This document shows, one piece after another, positions 42,745-53,708 of a stretch of 64,000 nt of DNA. This stretch comes from Ambrosia x helenae (Eukaryota > Streptophyta > Magnoliopsida > Asterales > Asteraceae): the NCBI GenBank assembly GCA_030844895.1, contig CM061228.1, forward strand, positions 140,976,444-141,040,443. The letters run 5' to 3'. The notes under the pieces are model-generated. The model worked only from the letters and a program-made list of their open reading frames with translations, made no database searches and was not told the origin of the DNA. Numbering within the stretch: the first letter of the stretch is position 1; every line of letters begins with the position of its first letter. The position numbers were made by a program, and so were the translations under genes.

Positions 42745-43033
42745 GTTAATTCTTGTAGTCTAGTTGGTTGAGGACCTAAAATTTTCTATGGGGGCTTAGG
42801 TTCAATTCCCACTAGCTACATTTGGAGGAGGGGAAATGAAGGATGACCCGGCCGTTGGCTTGAGTTCGAGTCCTGATCCCAACCGGTTTTACCGATTATT
42901 TCACCGTCGTGCCTACAGGCGGGTGAGTGGTCGGGTTTTCTCGGGAATTGGTGGCAATTGGTGGCCCGGGTACTCTCGAGTACCTGATTCGCCAAAAGGG
43001 TACCCGAGAGTGCCCGGAATTGATTCGTTGGCC
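42745..43033 (+). mobile_element. tRNA-derived SINE with perfect 15-bp target duplication
   Basis: There is an A-box-like TTGTAGTCTAGTTGGTTGAG near 42753 and a B-box-like GGTTCAATTCCC near 42810. A GC-rich body leads to the 3' end TCGTTGGCCGTT plus an A run. The direct repeat ACATGAATTAAAATT flanks it (42730-42744 and 43034-43048). It ends about 330 bp before the glycosyltransferase start codon. Confidence 0.92.
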
Positions 43034-43340
43034 GTTAAAAAAAACATGAATTAAAATTTCCTTTTAAATTTTGAAAAGCATCAACATGATTAATAATAAA
43101 TGCAACCAATAAATATCCAATCTCTACCACTAAATTACAATCCAAACATCAATCCCTCCACTTTTCTTGATCAAACCACCATAATTATTTTATTTTTGGT
43201 TCCAAAGAGTTCAAAAACACACACACACACAGTCACACACCCCCCAAAATATCTCACTGTTTGCCGCCATTAAACCATGTTTATCTACACTCTCCTACTA
43301 TTCACCTTCCAAACAATCCCAAACCCATAAACACAAAACC

Positions 43341-43430
43341 ATGAATCACACAAAACCATTATGCCTTCAGATAATAAACCAATGGACAATAACAAAAGAT
43401 CCTTCTTTGCTGTCTTATCCCTTCTTTTAA
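43341..43430 (+). promoter_or_regulatory. Upstream ORF overlapping the glycosyltransferase start codon
   Basis: An ATG at 43341 opens a 29-codon frame (MNHTKPLCLQ...) that ends at 43430, out of frame with and past the main ATG at 43361. If the mRNA starts upstream of 43341, scanning ribosomes meet this ATG first, which would lower translation of the main protein. The effect is inferred. Confidence 0.5.
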
Positions 43431-44761
43431 TTTTGTTAATTTCCTTCAATGGAGCTTCTATTTTCTCCATTAATATACCCTTACCGGAAAATGTCGCCGG
43501 AGATTCAAGAAACCTTGTTTCCATGACATCATCGTTGGCAAACTTCATGTATACAGTTGAAGAAGAAAACCCATCTGTAGTTTCAAATACCCAGTTCAAA
43601 TCACATGAAAATACGGTCGCCGGAGCAGTCGCCGGAGAAGTTGCTGGAGCAGTCGCCGGTGCCGGAGATGTTACAAGATTCATCGCCGGAGAAGCTCAGC
43701 CTATGATTTTAAATACCCATTTGCCCCTTTTGCGTAAATCACACAGTTTACCTCTTGAAACAGAAAATTTCCATGTAAAAAATAAAAAAATATTGGAAGT
43801 GTTGACTTTAATGGAGTCTTCCGACCAACTCCGGCGAGGGGTATTTCGGGAAAAAGTGAAGGAATTTTTCAGCAAAAACGAATCTTTTTCATGTAAAGTT
43901 CGTTTCTTTATGACATGGATATCATCATTGAACACCTTTAGTGAAAAAGAGTTTCACTCAATTGAAACATTATTCAGTACACATCCAAAAGGGTGTCTAT
44001 TAATTGTTTCCAACTCAATGGATTCAGATAAAGGAAGACAGATTCTAAAACCCTTTATGGAAAAAGGGTTTAGAGTGACAGCAATTTCACCTGATTTAAA
44101 GTATTTGTTCAAGAACACAATGGCTGAACCTTGGTTGTTGAGGTTAAGTAAAGGTGATCTTGATGTTGGTTATGTCCCATTAGGACAGAACTTATCGAAT
44201 TTGCTTCGGCTTTGTTTGTTGTATAAATTTGGTGGTGTGTATATGGATACTGATGTTATGGTGTTGAAAAGCTTCTCCAAGCTAAGGAATTCGATCGGTG
44301 CGCAAACGTTGGATTCGGGTTCAAAGAATTGGAGCAGGTTGAATAATGCAGTCATGGTGTTTGATAAAATGCATCCATTAGTTTACAAGTTTATTGAAGA
44401 GTTTGCATTAACTTTCAATGGTAACAAATGGGGTCACAATGGGCCTTATTTGGTTTCAAGGGTGGTTTCAAGGCTTGAGGGTAGGATGGGGTATAACTTT
44501 ACTATTCTACCCCCAATGGCGTTTTATCCAGTGAATTGGAATAGGGTTAGGAATCTATTTCGTGGGGCGAAAAATGAGACTGATGCGAAATGGTTAAGGG
44601 GTAAACTTAGGCAGATTCGGAGCCAGAGTTATGCGGTTCATCTTTGGAATAGGCAGAGTCGAAAGCTTCGTATTGAAGAAGGAAGCATTGTGGGAAAGAT
44701 CTTGTCAAACCATTGTGTTTTCTGCAATTCGTCGACGGATAGCATTGTACATATAGAATAG
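43361..44761 (+). CDS. Alpha-1,4-glycosyltransferase-like protein (Gly_transf_sug/Gb3_synth), Golgi type II membrane protein
   Basis: Single exon, 466 residues. A short basic N-terminus is followed by a membrane anchor at about 14-37 (FFAVLSLLLILLISFNG), the layout of a type II Golgi enzyme. A stem of about 120 residues has an Ala-Gly-Val repeat (AGAVAGEVAGAVAGAG) from an 18-bp tandem DNA repeat. The catalytic part starts near CKVRFFMTWISS (about 179). The DXD motif is DTD at 296-298 in FGGVYMDTDVMVL, which binds the metal and nucleotide sugar. The C-terminal part has NGPYLVSRV and AVHLWNRQSRKL, as in Gb3-synthase-like proteins (plant relatives of At4g19900 type, substrate unknown, often intronless). 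Start choice: the next in-frame ATG is codon 8. An overlapping upstream ORF and a SINE lie just upstream. Confidence 0.88.
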   Translation: MPSDNKPMDNNKRSFFAVLSLLLILLISFNGASIFSINIPLPENVAGDSRNLVSMTSSLANFMYTVEEENPSVVSNTQFKSHENTVAGAVAGEVAGAVAGAGDVTRFIAGEAQPMILNTHLPLLRKSHSLPLETENFHVKNKKILEVLTLMESSDQLRRGVFREKVKEFFSKNESFSCKVRFFMTWISSLNTFSEKEFHSIETLFSTHPKGCLLIVSNSMDSDKGRQILKPFMEKGFRVTAISPDLKYLFKNTMAEPWLLRLSKGDLDVGYVPLGQNLSNLLRLCLLYKFGGVYMDTDVMVLKSFSKLRNSIGAQTLDSGSKNWSRLNNAVMVFDKMHPLVYKFIEEFALTFNGNKWGHNGPYLVSRVVSRLEGRMGYNFTILPPMAFYPVNWNRVRNLFRGAKNETDAKWLRGKLRQIRSQSYAVHLWNRQSRKLRIEEGSIVGKILSNHCVFCNSSTDSIVHIE

Positions 44762-46412
44762 AGCTTGAAACGATTCAATCTTTTTTTTATACATGTGGCT
44801 ACGAATCAACTCAATTCGTTCCACATGTAGATTACAATCTAAAAAAAGATGGAAAAATATCAAACAAAGATTCAAGTTATTAGAGTTGTGTTTGGGTTTG
44901 ATTATGTTGGTATGGTCATATAATAGTTAGAAGCAAAGTTTACTAAAGCATTGGTTTGTATCTATTTTTGAGTTTCGATTTGTTTGTGTGAAGCTTTTCT
45001 AACTTATTCTTTATGGATTGGAATACTTCTCATCTAGAGCATTGGTTTTTCTTACTTGTTTTTGTTTCTCATGTTACACCAATCGTTCTAGAAAAATCAA
45101 CTTATAAGAAAGTATACGGTACAAAGAGAAGTTTTCCAATGGCCCACTATTTTTTTGCCAATTGGACATAAATAGCCACGTCAGCTGCCACGTGGCAGTC
45201 CACATCATTAATTAACAGACAGACTTAACCACCGTTAGTTTGGGTCCAACAAAATAAAAGCATTGACAAGTTGGGACTGTTAGTTTATAAATTTCAAGTT
45301 GGGATTATTCCCTTCTAACCTCCCAAAATTGAGATTATTTAATTCTATTTCCCCTTTTATTTATTTAGTTAGTTATATCTTTTGAGTATATTAACCAGAT
45401 TAAGCATTGAGAAGTTGTGTCATGTGCGGTATGTTTCTCCTTTGGTGAAAGGCTGGACCCATTTCTCATTTCATATTCGTATGATATTGATTTGTGCTTT
45501 ATGTTAAAGTTATACATTGTCATGGTGTTGGTAACACCTACGCTCTAATGATTTGTATATCCTGCATTTGAAGTTGTACATTAACCCACATGGGGACATG
45601 GGGTCATAAGTCATTGATGTTAAGTGGCAAACCTACCTACAAGTTCGAGTGCATATTAGTTTGATGATTCAACTACCGTTTATGGTTAAAACCTTGGTTA
45701 CTTAACACTAGCGGGTATGATTGTTATGTCGGTATGAAGTGACAAAATATTCTTTTATATGAAACAATAATAATTTGTGGAATATATCATTTATATCATC
45801 ATAAAGTTATCATTTATCTTTTCATTTATATGCATTCAAATATGAAAATGAGCTCTTGTACCGTAATAAACCAAATCGATACCAATCAAATTCCCGCTTC
45901 AATGCCCATGAGAAATCTACAAGCTTTATATACATTAAAAAGATATAAATGGTGTATAACTTTATAATTATTTTATACAAATAAACTTTTTTTATATATA
46001 AAAAGGTACATGATAAGATGAAGATAATAATGGATAGACAAGTGAACCAAGGGCCAATGCTGGTTAGATACCTACTGAAATAGCTAAATGGGTCATATAG
46101 CTAAATGGGTCATATATTCCCCCTGGCCCACCCTACGGCGCCCAATTGAAATGGGTCCATGTTTTATGGTACAATAGTTTTGGCACATGGTACAATTGAA
46201 TTTTTCTCTTATTAGAATATTTTGGGTGGTGTCTATTCAATCTTTTCCTTTGATTGAAATGAGTTCCTTTAATTCAAACTCTTATCTTATGATACAATCA
46301 ACAATAATGTATTCCATGCAAGGCAAGTTACTTGGTAGAAGTTTATGTTTTTTTATAGGGAATGTGTTACATTCAAATATAAGTAAAGGTGTGTTTAGTG
46401 TAAAATATAGCA
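44762..46412. other. Downstream and intergenic sequence of the glycosyltransferase
   Basis: The first few hundred bases probably hold the 3' UTR. At about 45130-45350, words such as GCCACGTGGCAGTCCAC, CCGTTAGTTTGGGTCCA and AGTTGGGATTATTCCC relate it to the inverted-repeat element at 18563-18937, as one degraded arm. TAGCTAAATGGGTCATA is tandemly duplicated near 46081. No other gene was seen. Confidence 0.45.
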
Positions 46413-46420
46413 AGAATAAC

Positions 46421-47340
46421 TAGGGATGGCAATGGGTCGGGTTTGAGACGGGTTTAGGTAATCTCAACCCCATACCCGATTAGGTATGCTTGTCCCAAAC
46501 CTGTCGGGTTTGTATCGGGTAATTACCCATCGGGTATCGGGTATACCCGCGGGTTTCGGGTAAACCCGTTAATTTTAAAAACTTATCCATTGGCTATATC
46601 TAACTAAAAACTTGTCGGGTATCTATTGCGTGACTACTAACCAATACATTTAGCATTATCAAATATGTATGTAAATGATTACCACTACTACAAAACTTGG
46701 CTATTGTCACCAAAAGTTGCTACCTAAAAAAATGGTAGCAAATTTTGCAACCGATTTTACACCAAAATATGTATTATAAGATAAGGTAACTAATCGGTTA
46801 CAAATTTTGACACCGTTTATTTTTGGTGGTAAATTCGTGAGAAAATTAATAAGAAAGAATTAAAAAAATAATAATTTATAAAAAAAAAAAGCAAACCTAT
46901 TGAATTGTGACCACCTTAGCGGTAGCTAATTTAGGGACCTATTTCTTAAAGCGTAACATACAATGTATAAATATAAAATAGTTAAATCATATAAAAACTC
47001 TAAAAGACATAGATAACAAATATTATACATAATAATTAGTATTTTTTTTAATAAGATGACAATCTAGATGAACAATCAGATATATTATGAATACATATTT
47101 TAAAAGATATATATAGGAAATTACATCGGGTATCTAATCGGGTAAACGGGTATACTTTATCGGGTAATCGGGTCGGGTAAATGGGTATATCATCAAATCC
47201 CAAACCCGTCCCAAACCCGCGAAAAAAATAAAAACTAATCCCATACCCGGACCCATACCCGATTACCCGACCCCAAACCCGTCCCAAATGTGTCGGGTTT
47301 CGGGTTTACCCATCAGGTTTGGGTTTGATTGCCATCCCTA
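46421..47340. mobile_element. hAT element (920 bp) with perfect 8-bp target duplication
   Basis: The ends TAGGGATGGCAA and TTGCCATCCCTA are perfect inverted repeats and match the Ac/Ds style of hAT ends. AGAATAAC flanks both sides (46413-46420 and 47341-47348). Both outer parts consist of GGGTCGGGTATCGGGTA-like words and their complements, so the element can fold back. No transposase inside. Confidence 0.9.
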
Positions 47341-47487
47341 AGAATAACGTAGTCGTTAAAAAAACAAAAATATCTCCATCTCTTTTTTTTTTTTTGTAAG
47401 TTAATTAAGATATCTAACTTGAAGACCAAAAACAAAGTTAATTTATTTAAAAACTAACAGTTGTTTTTCATATCCATATGTATGTTT

Positions 47488-47750
47488 CCAGTCAGGTGCA
47501 TAAAAGGAAGATTATTCAGTTCATTAATGTAGCGATTGCTGTTTGGAGCATCTAGCGTGCTAGGTATAAGTGTATCTTTTCCAACGAGCCGGTTAGGATT
47601 AAGAGTATCATGGTAAAATTAAGTCGTTATGTTTTCTATGGATAAATAGTCGTTCAAAGTCCATTCGCTTGATTGGTCTAGATGGAAATGTTTTGTTTTG
47701 CTATTCCCTGGCTAGTTGTTTAATGAAAGTTGTTATTAAAAAAAATTGTG
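47488..47750 (+). pseudogene. LINE 3'-end relic (tail of the RT ORF)
   Basis: The plus strand reads KRKIIQFINVAIAVWSI, a stop, RARYKCIFSNEPVR. This corresponds to the end of the LINE protein at 54-57 kb (KEVLHGIIIITCWRVWRARN, EKIFNG). Stop codons interrupt it. It ends in GTTGTTATTAAAAAAAATTG, a decayed A-tail. Confidence 0.6.
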
Positions 47751-48479
47751 TATGCAATTATATTTCATTGCTATTTTTTAAAGGAAATTTATTTGAAGAT
47801 ATAACGACTCGTACATAAATTATTAGTGTATGTAATCAACTTCAAACATGCAATGTGTTATCATTTGACGTAAATAATTCTCTATATCATGTAAATACAT
47901 ATTTCTTCTTTCGTTTTTTTATGTGTCTCTCTTTATTTTCTGTCCACTATCACCATCTTCGTTGGACCATCAAAATAAAACATTCACCCACCACAAAATC
48001 CATCAACCATCCGGTATCTCCGTTAACCCTCCAACATCCCTCAACTAATTATGCAAAAAAACAAACATCATCTTTAATTCATTAACTAGAGATATTCCTC
48101 TGTACGTACAGAAATTCAGTCGGTATTGATTCGATTTATTAGGATACCAGCACTCGTATGACCCACATTACCAAAAAAAACCATTGCACTTGGACTCCAT
48201 GTCCAAAATAAATTCTGAAAGTAAACTCAATTGTCATCAAAATTTATACAGGAATATCGGTAAACATAATTAAACACAATTACGTATCATATTTTTTTTT
48301 AACAAAGTTAAGGTACACAAGATCGATGTCGGTGGAAAATAATATTAAACCAAGTTAAATGCATTTATTATTTAAAGCATGAGGGATGAAATTAAATTTT
48401 TTTAGAAATGTTATAAAATATACTCATTGTTCATAAACTATTCATAACTTCATAACATTAATTTCAAGATGTTTTGATA
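47751..48479. other. AT-rich intergenic sequence
   Basis: Nothing was recognised. Confidence 0.4.
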
Positions 48480-49095
48480 GAGCATTTGATTCCCATATGT
48501 GTATACAAAACACAAATTCAAGTTTTTTAAAATATGACACAATACTTGTATGTTGAATTATCTCTCCATTTTCTTTGATTTAATAAATCAAGTACTTCAA
48601 CAACTTAAAGAAATAATTTAAAACCAAAAGATAGAGACCTTTAGAAGGAGATTTTTCCGATTCATGATCATGGTCACAAAATGGTAAAGAATTTTGTAAC
48701 AATTCAGAACTACGAACAGAACCCATTAATAGATACTGATTTGCAATCTTTTCTTTCTTACTATGCTTTGTGATTTACGCATGACAAAATCTCTTTTGGG
48801 TCAAGAGATTGTCATATATTTGGGCCACCTTATTATGAAAATTATTTTGTAACCCAACATGATCTTTTAAGATACCTAGTTTAGTCCAATTACAAAAGCC
48901 TTCACTTGCAAAAGTATATATTCTACCTTGATTACCAACACCTTCATTAAACAAGCAACGATATAAGCAATATGTTTTTTCTTGTTTAGTACTATGCTCT
49001 AACCAATCATATCTATCAAACCATTTTACATTAAAACTTCTCCGGCCATTAGGATAGTTTGTACATTCAACTTGATGACCTAGTCTCTTAGTCAA
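48480..49095 (-). pseudogene. hAT-type transposase relic (ZMYM1-like: TTF zinc finger and start of DUF4371)
   Basis: On the minus strand, 49095-48775 is open for 106 codons: RRSFNVKWFDRYDWLEHSTK, TYCLYRCLFNEG, then ASEGFCNWTKLGILKDHVGL. This is the TTF-type zinc-finger region of plant hAT transposases often named zinc finger MYM-type protein 1-like (family pattern WFKEYDWLEYS..., FVDGGFRNWNK). The second cysteine of the usual CFVC is changed (CLYRC). After a frame change the similarity continues at about 48760-48560 as NQYLLMGSVRSSELLQNSLP and later SPSKGLYLLV, the start of DUF4371. The catalytic DDE part and dimerisation domain are missing. It is a dead fragment and could once have mobilised the hAT MITEs of the window, but that is speculation. 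Confidence 0.65.
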
Positions 49096-49900
49096 TCATT
49101 GACTCTATGATTTTAGACATTGTATTATATTGTACATTATACTTAGTTAACTATTGACTCCATAATCTTAGTTAAAGTTAGTCATATGTAAGCCTATATA
49201 AGGGCCTTGATATATTATTGATAGACATATAAAAACATTACAGAATACAATTATTCAATATTTCAATACAAATCCTATTCCTATTGTTTATATGGTACAG
49301 GTTGATAATTGTTAAAACTCCGATCATGATATTCATTGCTAAATAGCTATTGGATACGATATCAAACCTTATTAAGTTTGTATAAATAACAATTAAAAAT
49401 ATTTGGTAAATTATTATTTTTAACTAAGTGGGGTTTACCAGACCGACCAGATTGAATTCATATACTCTCGTGTCGTTTTCGAAGAATTATTGTGTTAACA
49501 CATGGAGAAATTTAAGATTTTTTTTATCAAACTTGTCTTCTGCAATTATTTATGTCTATATTCTTTGAATTTGTTTTTATATATGTACTACTTCCAAGTA
49601 AAATAAAATGTGTAGTCGTGTAGATGTGTGTTTTTAAGAGTATAATTTTAAATTAAAATCTGTTAATTATTTATATAGCATTAGTATTAGTGACGATTAT
49701 GCAATTTGACATTTATATTTAAAAATAAGATTTGACCAATAAATTATTTTTTTAGCCATTCTGGTCTTATCATGAATTACATAATTCATGTTCTCAACTA
49801 GAGAATCCACACTCGAACGATATCAAAATAACAAATTTTTTAACAAATGTACACTTTTGTCTAGATTTGAACCTCTCTAAGTAGCATAAGCCTCTATCAA
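49096..49900. other. AT-rich intergenic sequence
   Basis: Nothing was recognised. Confidence 0.4.
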
Positions 49901-49922
49901 GTCGGCTACTCCTGCTTTGACA

Positions 49923-50030
49923 ATGCAGATAGCTGACATCTTCACTAAAGGCCTACCGCGGGTATTATCCGACGATTTCAGATTCAGTCTCACCATTCGG
50001 CCACCATTCGCTTCGACTGCGGTGATATAA
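49923..50030 (+). pseudogene. Copia (Ty1) polyprotein C-terminal relic
   Basis: The frame reads MQIADIFTKGLPRVLSDDFR, then FSLTIRPPFASTAVI and a stop. The tract ADIFTKGLP is the conserved end of the RNase H domain of Copia polyproteins. Only the last 35 codons are recognisable. The upstream 40 bases (CCTGCTTTGA...) may continue it. Confidence 0.75.
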
Positions 50031-50087
50031 TAAAATATTTGTAAATATCTCTACCGAAATAGCAGATTAGGATTTTCTATCCAGAAA

Positions 50088-50142
50088 GGGGTGGCGACGC
50101 AGCTTGTTACCCGCATGCCTACCATCCTTATATAATTTACCC
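50088..50142 (+). repeat. Dispersed ~55-bp word (AAAGGGGTGGCGACGCAGC ... TATATAATTT)
   Basis: GGGTGGCGACGCAGCTTGTT, ACCCGCATGCCTACCATCC, TTATATAATTT. Related copies lie at 39312-39366 (plus, in intron 3 of epoxide hydrolase copy 3), 23884-23936 (minus, inside a hAT element) and 61171-61229 (minus). Confidence 0.7.
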
Positions 50143-51162
50143 TTTATGATATGAATTAAAAAATTTTAACAAAAAAAAAGGAGATTTAGTTTGTACTCTT
50201 TATATTGAGATTTCAGAGAATGCAAGGGAAAATAATATTCACACAAATACATCATTTATTTTTTCAGCTTTGGAAAATTTAAAGTATAAAGTATTGAAAT
50301 GCAATATTTATTCATCTTTCTTGCATTAAAAGAAATACATGAAAATTTTCATTTATTTATAGAATCCACACTTGTGTATGTGGGTAAACATTTGAAAGTT
50401 TTAAAAGCATATGAACAATTTTGTTTATGTACATAACATATTCCATATAAAAAATAAAAAATATGTAAAAAAAATATGAAACATGAAAATCCTTATTTTA
50501 CTACATATTTTAGACATGTATGTAAACATACAGATCACAAAAAAAAAAAAAAAATATCTTATAAATCTGTGATTAAGCAAAAATTGTAGCTTAAAAATGA
50601 TCGGTAGTTCTTAATTACTCAAATCAAGTGATTTTTACATGATCCTAATCCTATATAAGGTGTGTTTGTGTGTGTGTTTGTATATATATGGTCATTTTTA
50701 ATTAGTTCTTTTACTAGTATTATTTATGCACACACTTGGGCCGTGTGGATGGACTACAGATTTTGACATATTACGCTTTACAGCCAACATCCAAGAAACA
50801 CTATCAATGGTCTCAGTTCCACTTCCACCTTAGTCTTTAAGTAATCACACACACATATACTCCGTATATATAATTTGTTATTATTCTTTTACTAACATAT
50901 GTAGTATATATTATTACAGTTATCAATATAAATTTATAAAAAATATATACGCAAATGTTACACGTGTATAACAAAATGTTATTATTGCTTTGAAACCGTG
51001 TAACGTTTAAACAACCACATTTTGTTACACATATGTAACAAACGTTGACAATTTTTTTAATAATTACATATAACATATACTACATATGTTATAAAAATCG
51101 AAAAAAAATTGATTGTTACATTGGGTTATCATATGTTTTCTTAATTCGAGGGAGTTTTAAAT
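50143..51162. other. AT-rich intergenic sequence
   Basis: Long A and T runs and TACACAT/ATATGTAT words. No gene was recognised. Confidence 0.4.
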
Positions 51163-51508
51163 TATAATTAAGGGAAAATGACCAAAATGGCCCGTTGACC
51201 GGGCGTTTTGCACAAATAGCCCTCTCCACCCTCTTTGGAGAGAGGGGTCACGGTTCCCAAAGAGCCTGAACCGTCTCCCGAGAGGTCTCCCGTATGGACC
51301 AATAAAAAACCAACACCTCATCACTCTCTTTCTCTTTCCTCTCTCCTCACTCTCTCTCTCCATTTCTCTTTCCTCTCTCTCTTTGAACCGTCTCCTCACT
51401 CTCTCTCTCTCCATTCCAACCGTCTCTCTCTCTCCTTTCTAATAAATTTAAAGAAAAACCGTTTTGTTCATTCATTTCACACACACAGTCTACAGATCTA
51501 CAACAACA

Positions 51509-51637
51509 ATGGAGGGAGAGATAACCAACTTAATATTCGTATGGGCAACAGCCATAGCCTCCTTATTCTACTGCCACACCATCACCATCCTTACCGCACC
51601 AGGCAAATCACGCCTACTCTCTTTCCTCCCTATCTAG
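51509..51637 (+). pseudogene. Captured N-terminus of an MBOAT fatty-alcohol/sterol acyltransferase (wax synthase-like)
   Basis: The 42-codon frame reads MEGEITNLIFVWATAIASLF, then YCHTITILTAPGKSRLLSFL, PI and a stop. Plant long-chain-alcohol O-fatty-acyltransferases and the related acyl-CoA--sterol acyltransferase begin MEGEI(K/E)..., followed by a first membrane span and a (R/K)LLS(L/V)LPV motif, so this is their first 42 or so residues (full proteins are about 340-350). The stop replaces the codons after LLSFLPI. The CT-rich leader before the ATG was probably captured too. It sits inside a Mutator-like element, hence a Pack-MULE capture. A truncated membrane peptide could be made, but no enzyme. 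Recognition is from memory of the family pattern. Confidence 0.7.
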
Positions 51638-51789
51638 ATTCTAGATTTTATTACACGAATATTACACGAATAAATAACAATTAATTAATACATATGGACA
51701 TCGTCACTGCAACAGTCTCGTTCGTTTTACGTTTTGAATGGATGATGGAAAGCACCGGTGAGTTCTTCGTCTTCTCCGGTCGTCTTCTC

Positions 51790-51965
51790 CGGTGAGTTCT
51801 TGTTCTTTGTCTTCACCGGAGACGTCTTCGGAGACGTCACCGGAGGCGTCTCTAAGACGTCACCGGAGGCGTCTCTAAGACGTCACTGGAGGCGTCTCTA
51901 AGACGTCACCGGAGGCGTCTCTGACGTCACCGGAGGCGTCTCTGACGTCACCAGAGACGTCTCAG
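51790..51965. repeat. GACGTC-centred minisatellite inside the Pack-MULE
   Basis: About six units of ACGTCACCGGAGGCGTCTCT, with AAG or G spacers, preceded by two CTTCTCCGGTGAGTTCTT-like units. Many units contain the palindrome GACGTC. Confidence 0.9.
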
Positions 51966-52382
51966 TCTGTCTCGGGATCAACAACGACACGTGGCGGTCC
52001 TCTGTTGGCTGAAATGGGAAGCCTCTCGGGAGACGGTTCAGGCTCTTTGGGAACCGTGACCCCTCTCTCCAAAGAGGGTGGAGAGGGCTATTTGTGCAAA
52101 ACGCCCGGTCAACGGGCTATTTTGGCCATTTTCCCTATAATTAATCTATATACGTATAGTGTATGAAGTAATTGACAAATTATGTAGTACTTTTCAGCAA
52201 AAATATACATGTAACCTATGTTGTGCATATGGGTTAGACACGTTGTGCATGCATATGGAAAGTCCAGCTACCCTTGTAAAAACCGAGTGTATAAAAAAAT
52301 ACCTGAAATTTAGAAATTGACTTTAATTTATAAATTTGTATGAGTGTGTTTATAATCACTTTATTAACATAAAAAAATTGTA

Positions 52383-52605
52383 CCCAAGGCATTATAGCCT
52401 AGTGGTATCTTGGTGGTGAGATAAGACTTAGGGACCATAAGGTCCTGGGTTCGAATCTCACAAAAGGGGGTTTTCTCATAATTATTATGAGTTTCCTCCT
52501 GAATTGGTGACTTGGTGGTGGAATATGTTCGCGTGGCAACACTGGTGGCACGATGATACTCCAGTGTTCCGTGAGTGATTCCAATTTGTTGGCCGTTCAA
52601 AAAAA
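52383..52605 (+). mobile_element. tRNA-derived SINE with perfect 17-bp target duplication
   Basis: There is an A box TATAGCCTAGTGGTATCTTG near 52395 and a B box GGGTTCGAATCTCA near 52446. The 3' end is TTTGTTGGCCGTTC plus an A run. AACATAAAAAAATTGTA flanks both sides (52366-52382 and 52606-52622). Confidence 0.93.
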
Positions 52606-52622
52606 AACATAAAAAAATTGTA

Positions 52623-53016
52623 GTGTGACCAAATACGTCACTCCTTTCTTGATCACGTTAATGTCCAAATCTCTCGTTTCCTTGTTGACTTGCTCAGCGC
52701 ATACATACACAGATATACACGTCTCTTTGTTATTATTAGATTATTAAACATCAAATCTTTATGTTAATTACAATCTTTGAAAAACCAAAAGTTTCAAGTC
52801 TAATTTGCTTATATACATTTAATCTATCCATCATATGCATGCATGAGATTGTGATGAATAGACTAAATCGATGTCTACACCAGGGGCCGATCGACCTACA
52901 TATATGCCTAGGAGTGCAAGCGTCCCCCTTGAAAAAAAATTAGTGTAATTTGTAGGCAAAAATCTTGATCTCTTCCCCCTCTTTAGAGTTTGATTAAACC
53001 CCCAATCACCTTCAAG
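52623..53016. other. AT-rich intergenic sequence
   Basis: CAGGGGCCGATCGACC near 52881 resembles a hAT end, but no partner end or duplication was found. No gene was seen. Confidence 0.35.
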
Positions 53017-53665
53017 TAGGGCTGCAAACGAACCGAACGAACACGAACAAAGCCTTGTTTGTGTTCATTTGCTAAGGAAATTATGTGTTCACGAACAGTT
53101 CATTACACTTATCGAACGAGATTTTTTGTTCGTGTTTGTTTGTTAAGAAAACACGCGTGTTCGTGTTCGTTTGTTAATTTTGTTCATGAACGAAAACAAA
53201 CACAAATAGACATATATTAATTTCGGAATAAGATCGAATTCACATATATTAAGAAATTAAGTAGACAACCCAACATATAACCTAACTTACAAACATACTT
53301 AGTACATAACATAATGTTGGCAAACATAATAAAGTAGTGTCTCAAAAAACTAAACTCTCATCTTAAATTTGTAGTCTTCATTTATTTAAACTTGAAGTCT
53401 TATATACTTACTTCACATAAATTATTTATTTATTTTAGCAAAATAAATAAAAATTCAAGAATATAAAATAAAATTATAAAAATTAAAAACTCCATTAAAC
53501 TATCAAACACAAATGAACATAAACGAACATGTTACCGAACGTTCACGAACATAAACGAATGAATGTGGCATCTGTTTATGTTTGTTCGTTTAACTAAACG
53601 AACAAATTTTTTTGTTCGTGTTCGTTTATTTATTTAACGAACAAACATTGGTCCGTCACTGTTAT
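53017..53665. mobile_element. Partial hAT-type element
   Basis: The left end TAGGGCTGCAAACGAACC matches the hAT ends at 56817 and 57479. The outer parts consist of GAACACGAACAAA / TTCGTGTTCGTTTG words on opposite strands. The matching right end is missing, so the element is truncated or its end has decayed. Confidence 0.55.
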
Positions 53666-53708
53666 ATACACACATATATATAAGAAAAATAAATTGCGGG
53701 TTACGGTA

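Larger units (their letters stand above)
51172..52135. mobile_element. Pack-MULE (964 bp) with ~115-bp terminal inverted repeats and perfect 9-bp target duplication
   Basis: The ends start GGGAAAATGACCAAAATGGC (left) with the mirrored right end, and stay nearly perfect complements for about 115 bp through GCCCTCTCCACCCTCTTTGG and GAACCGTCTCCCGAGAGG. TATAATTAA flanks both sides (51163-51171 and 52136-52144). A 9-bp duplication with long inverted repeats is the Mutator signature. The interior holds an acyltransferase gene start (51509) and a GACGTC minisatellite. There is no transposase. Confidence 0.93.

Noticed and set aside
43285..43683. 132-codon minus-strand frame with PATAPAT repeats
   Set aside because: Antisense to the glycosyltransferase gene; the repeat is the complement of its Ala-Gly-Val stretch.
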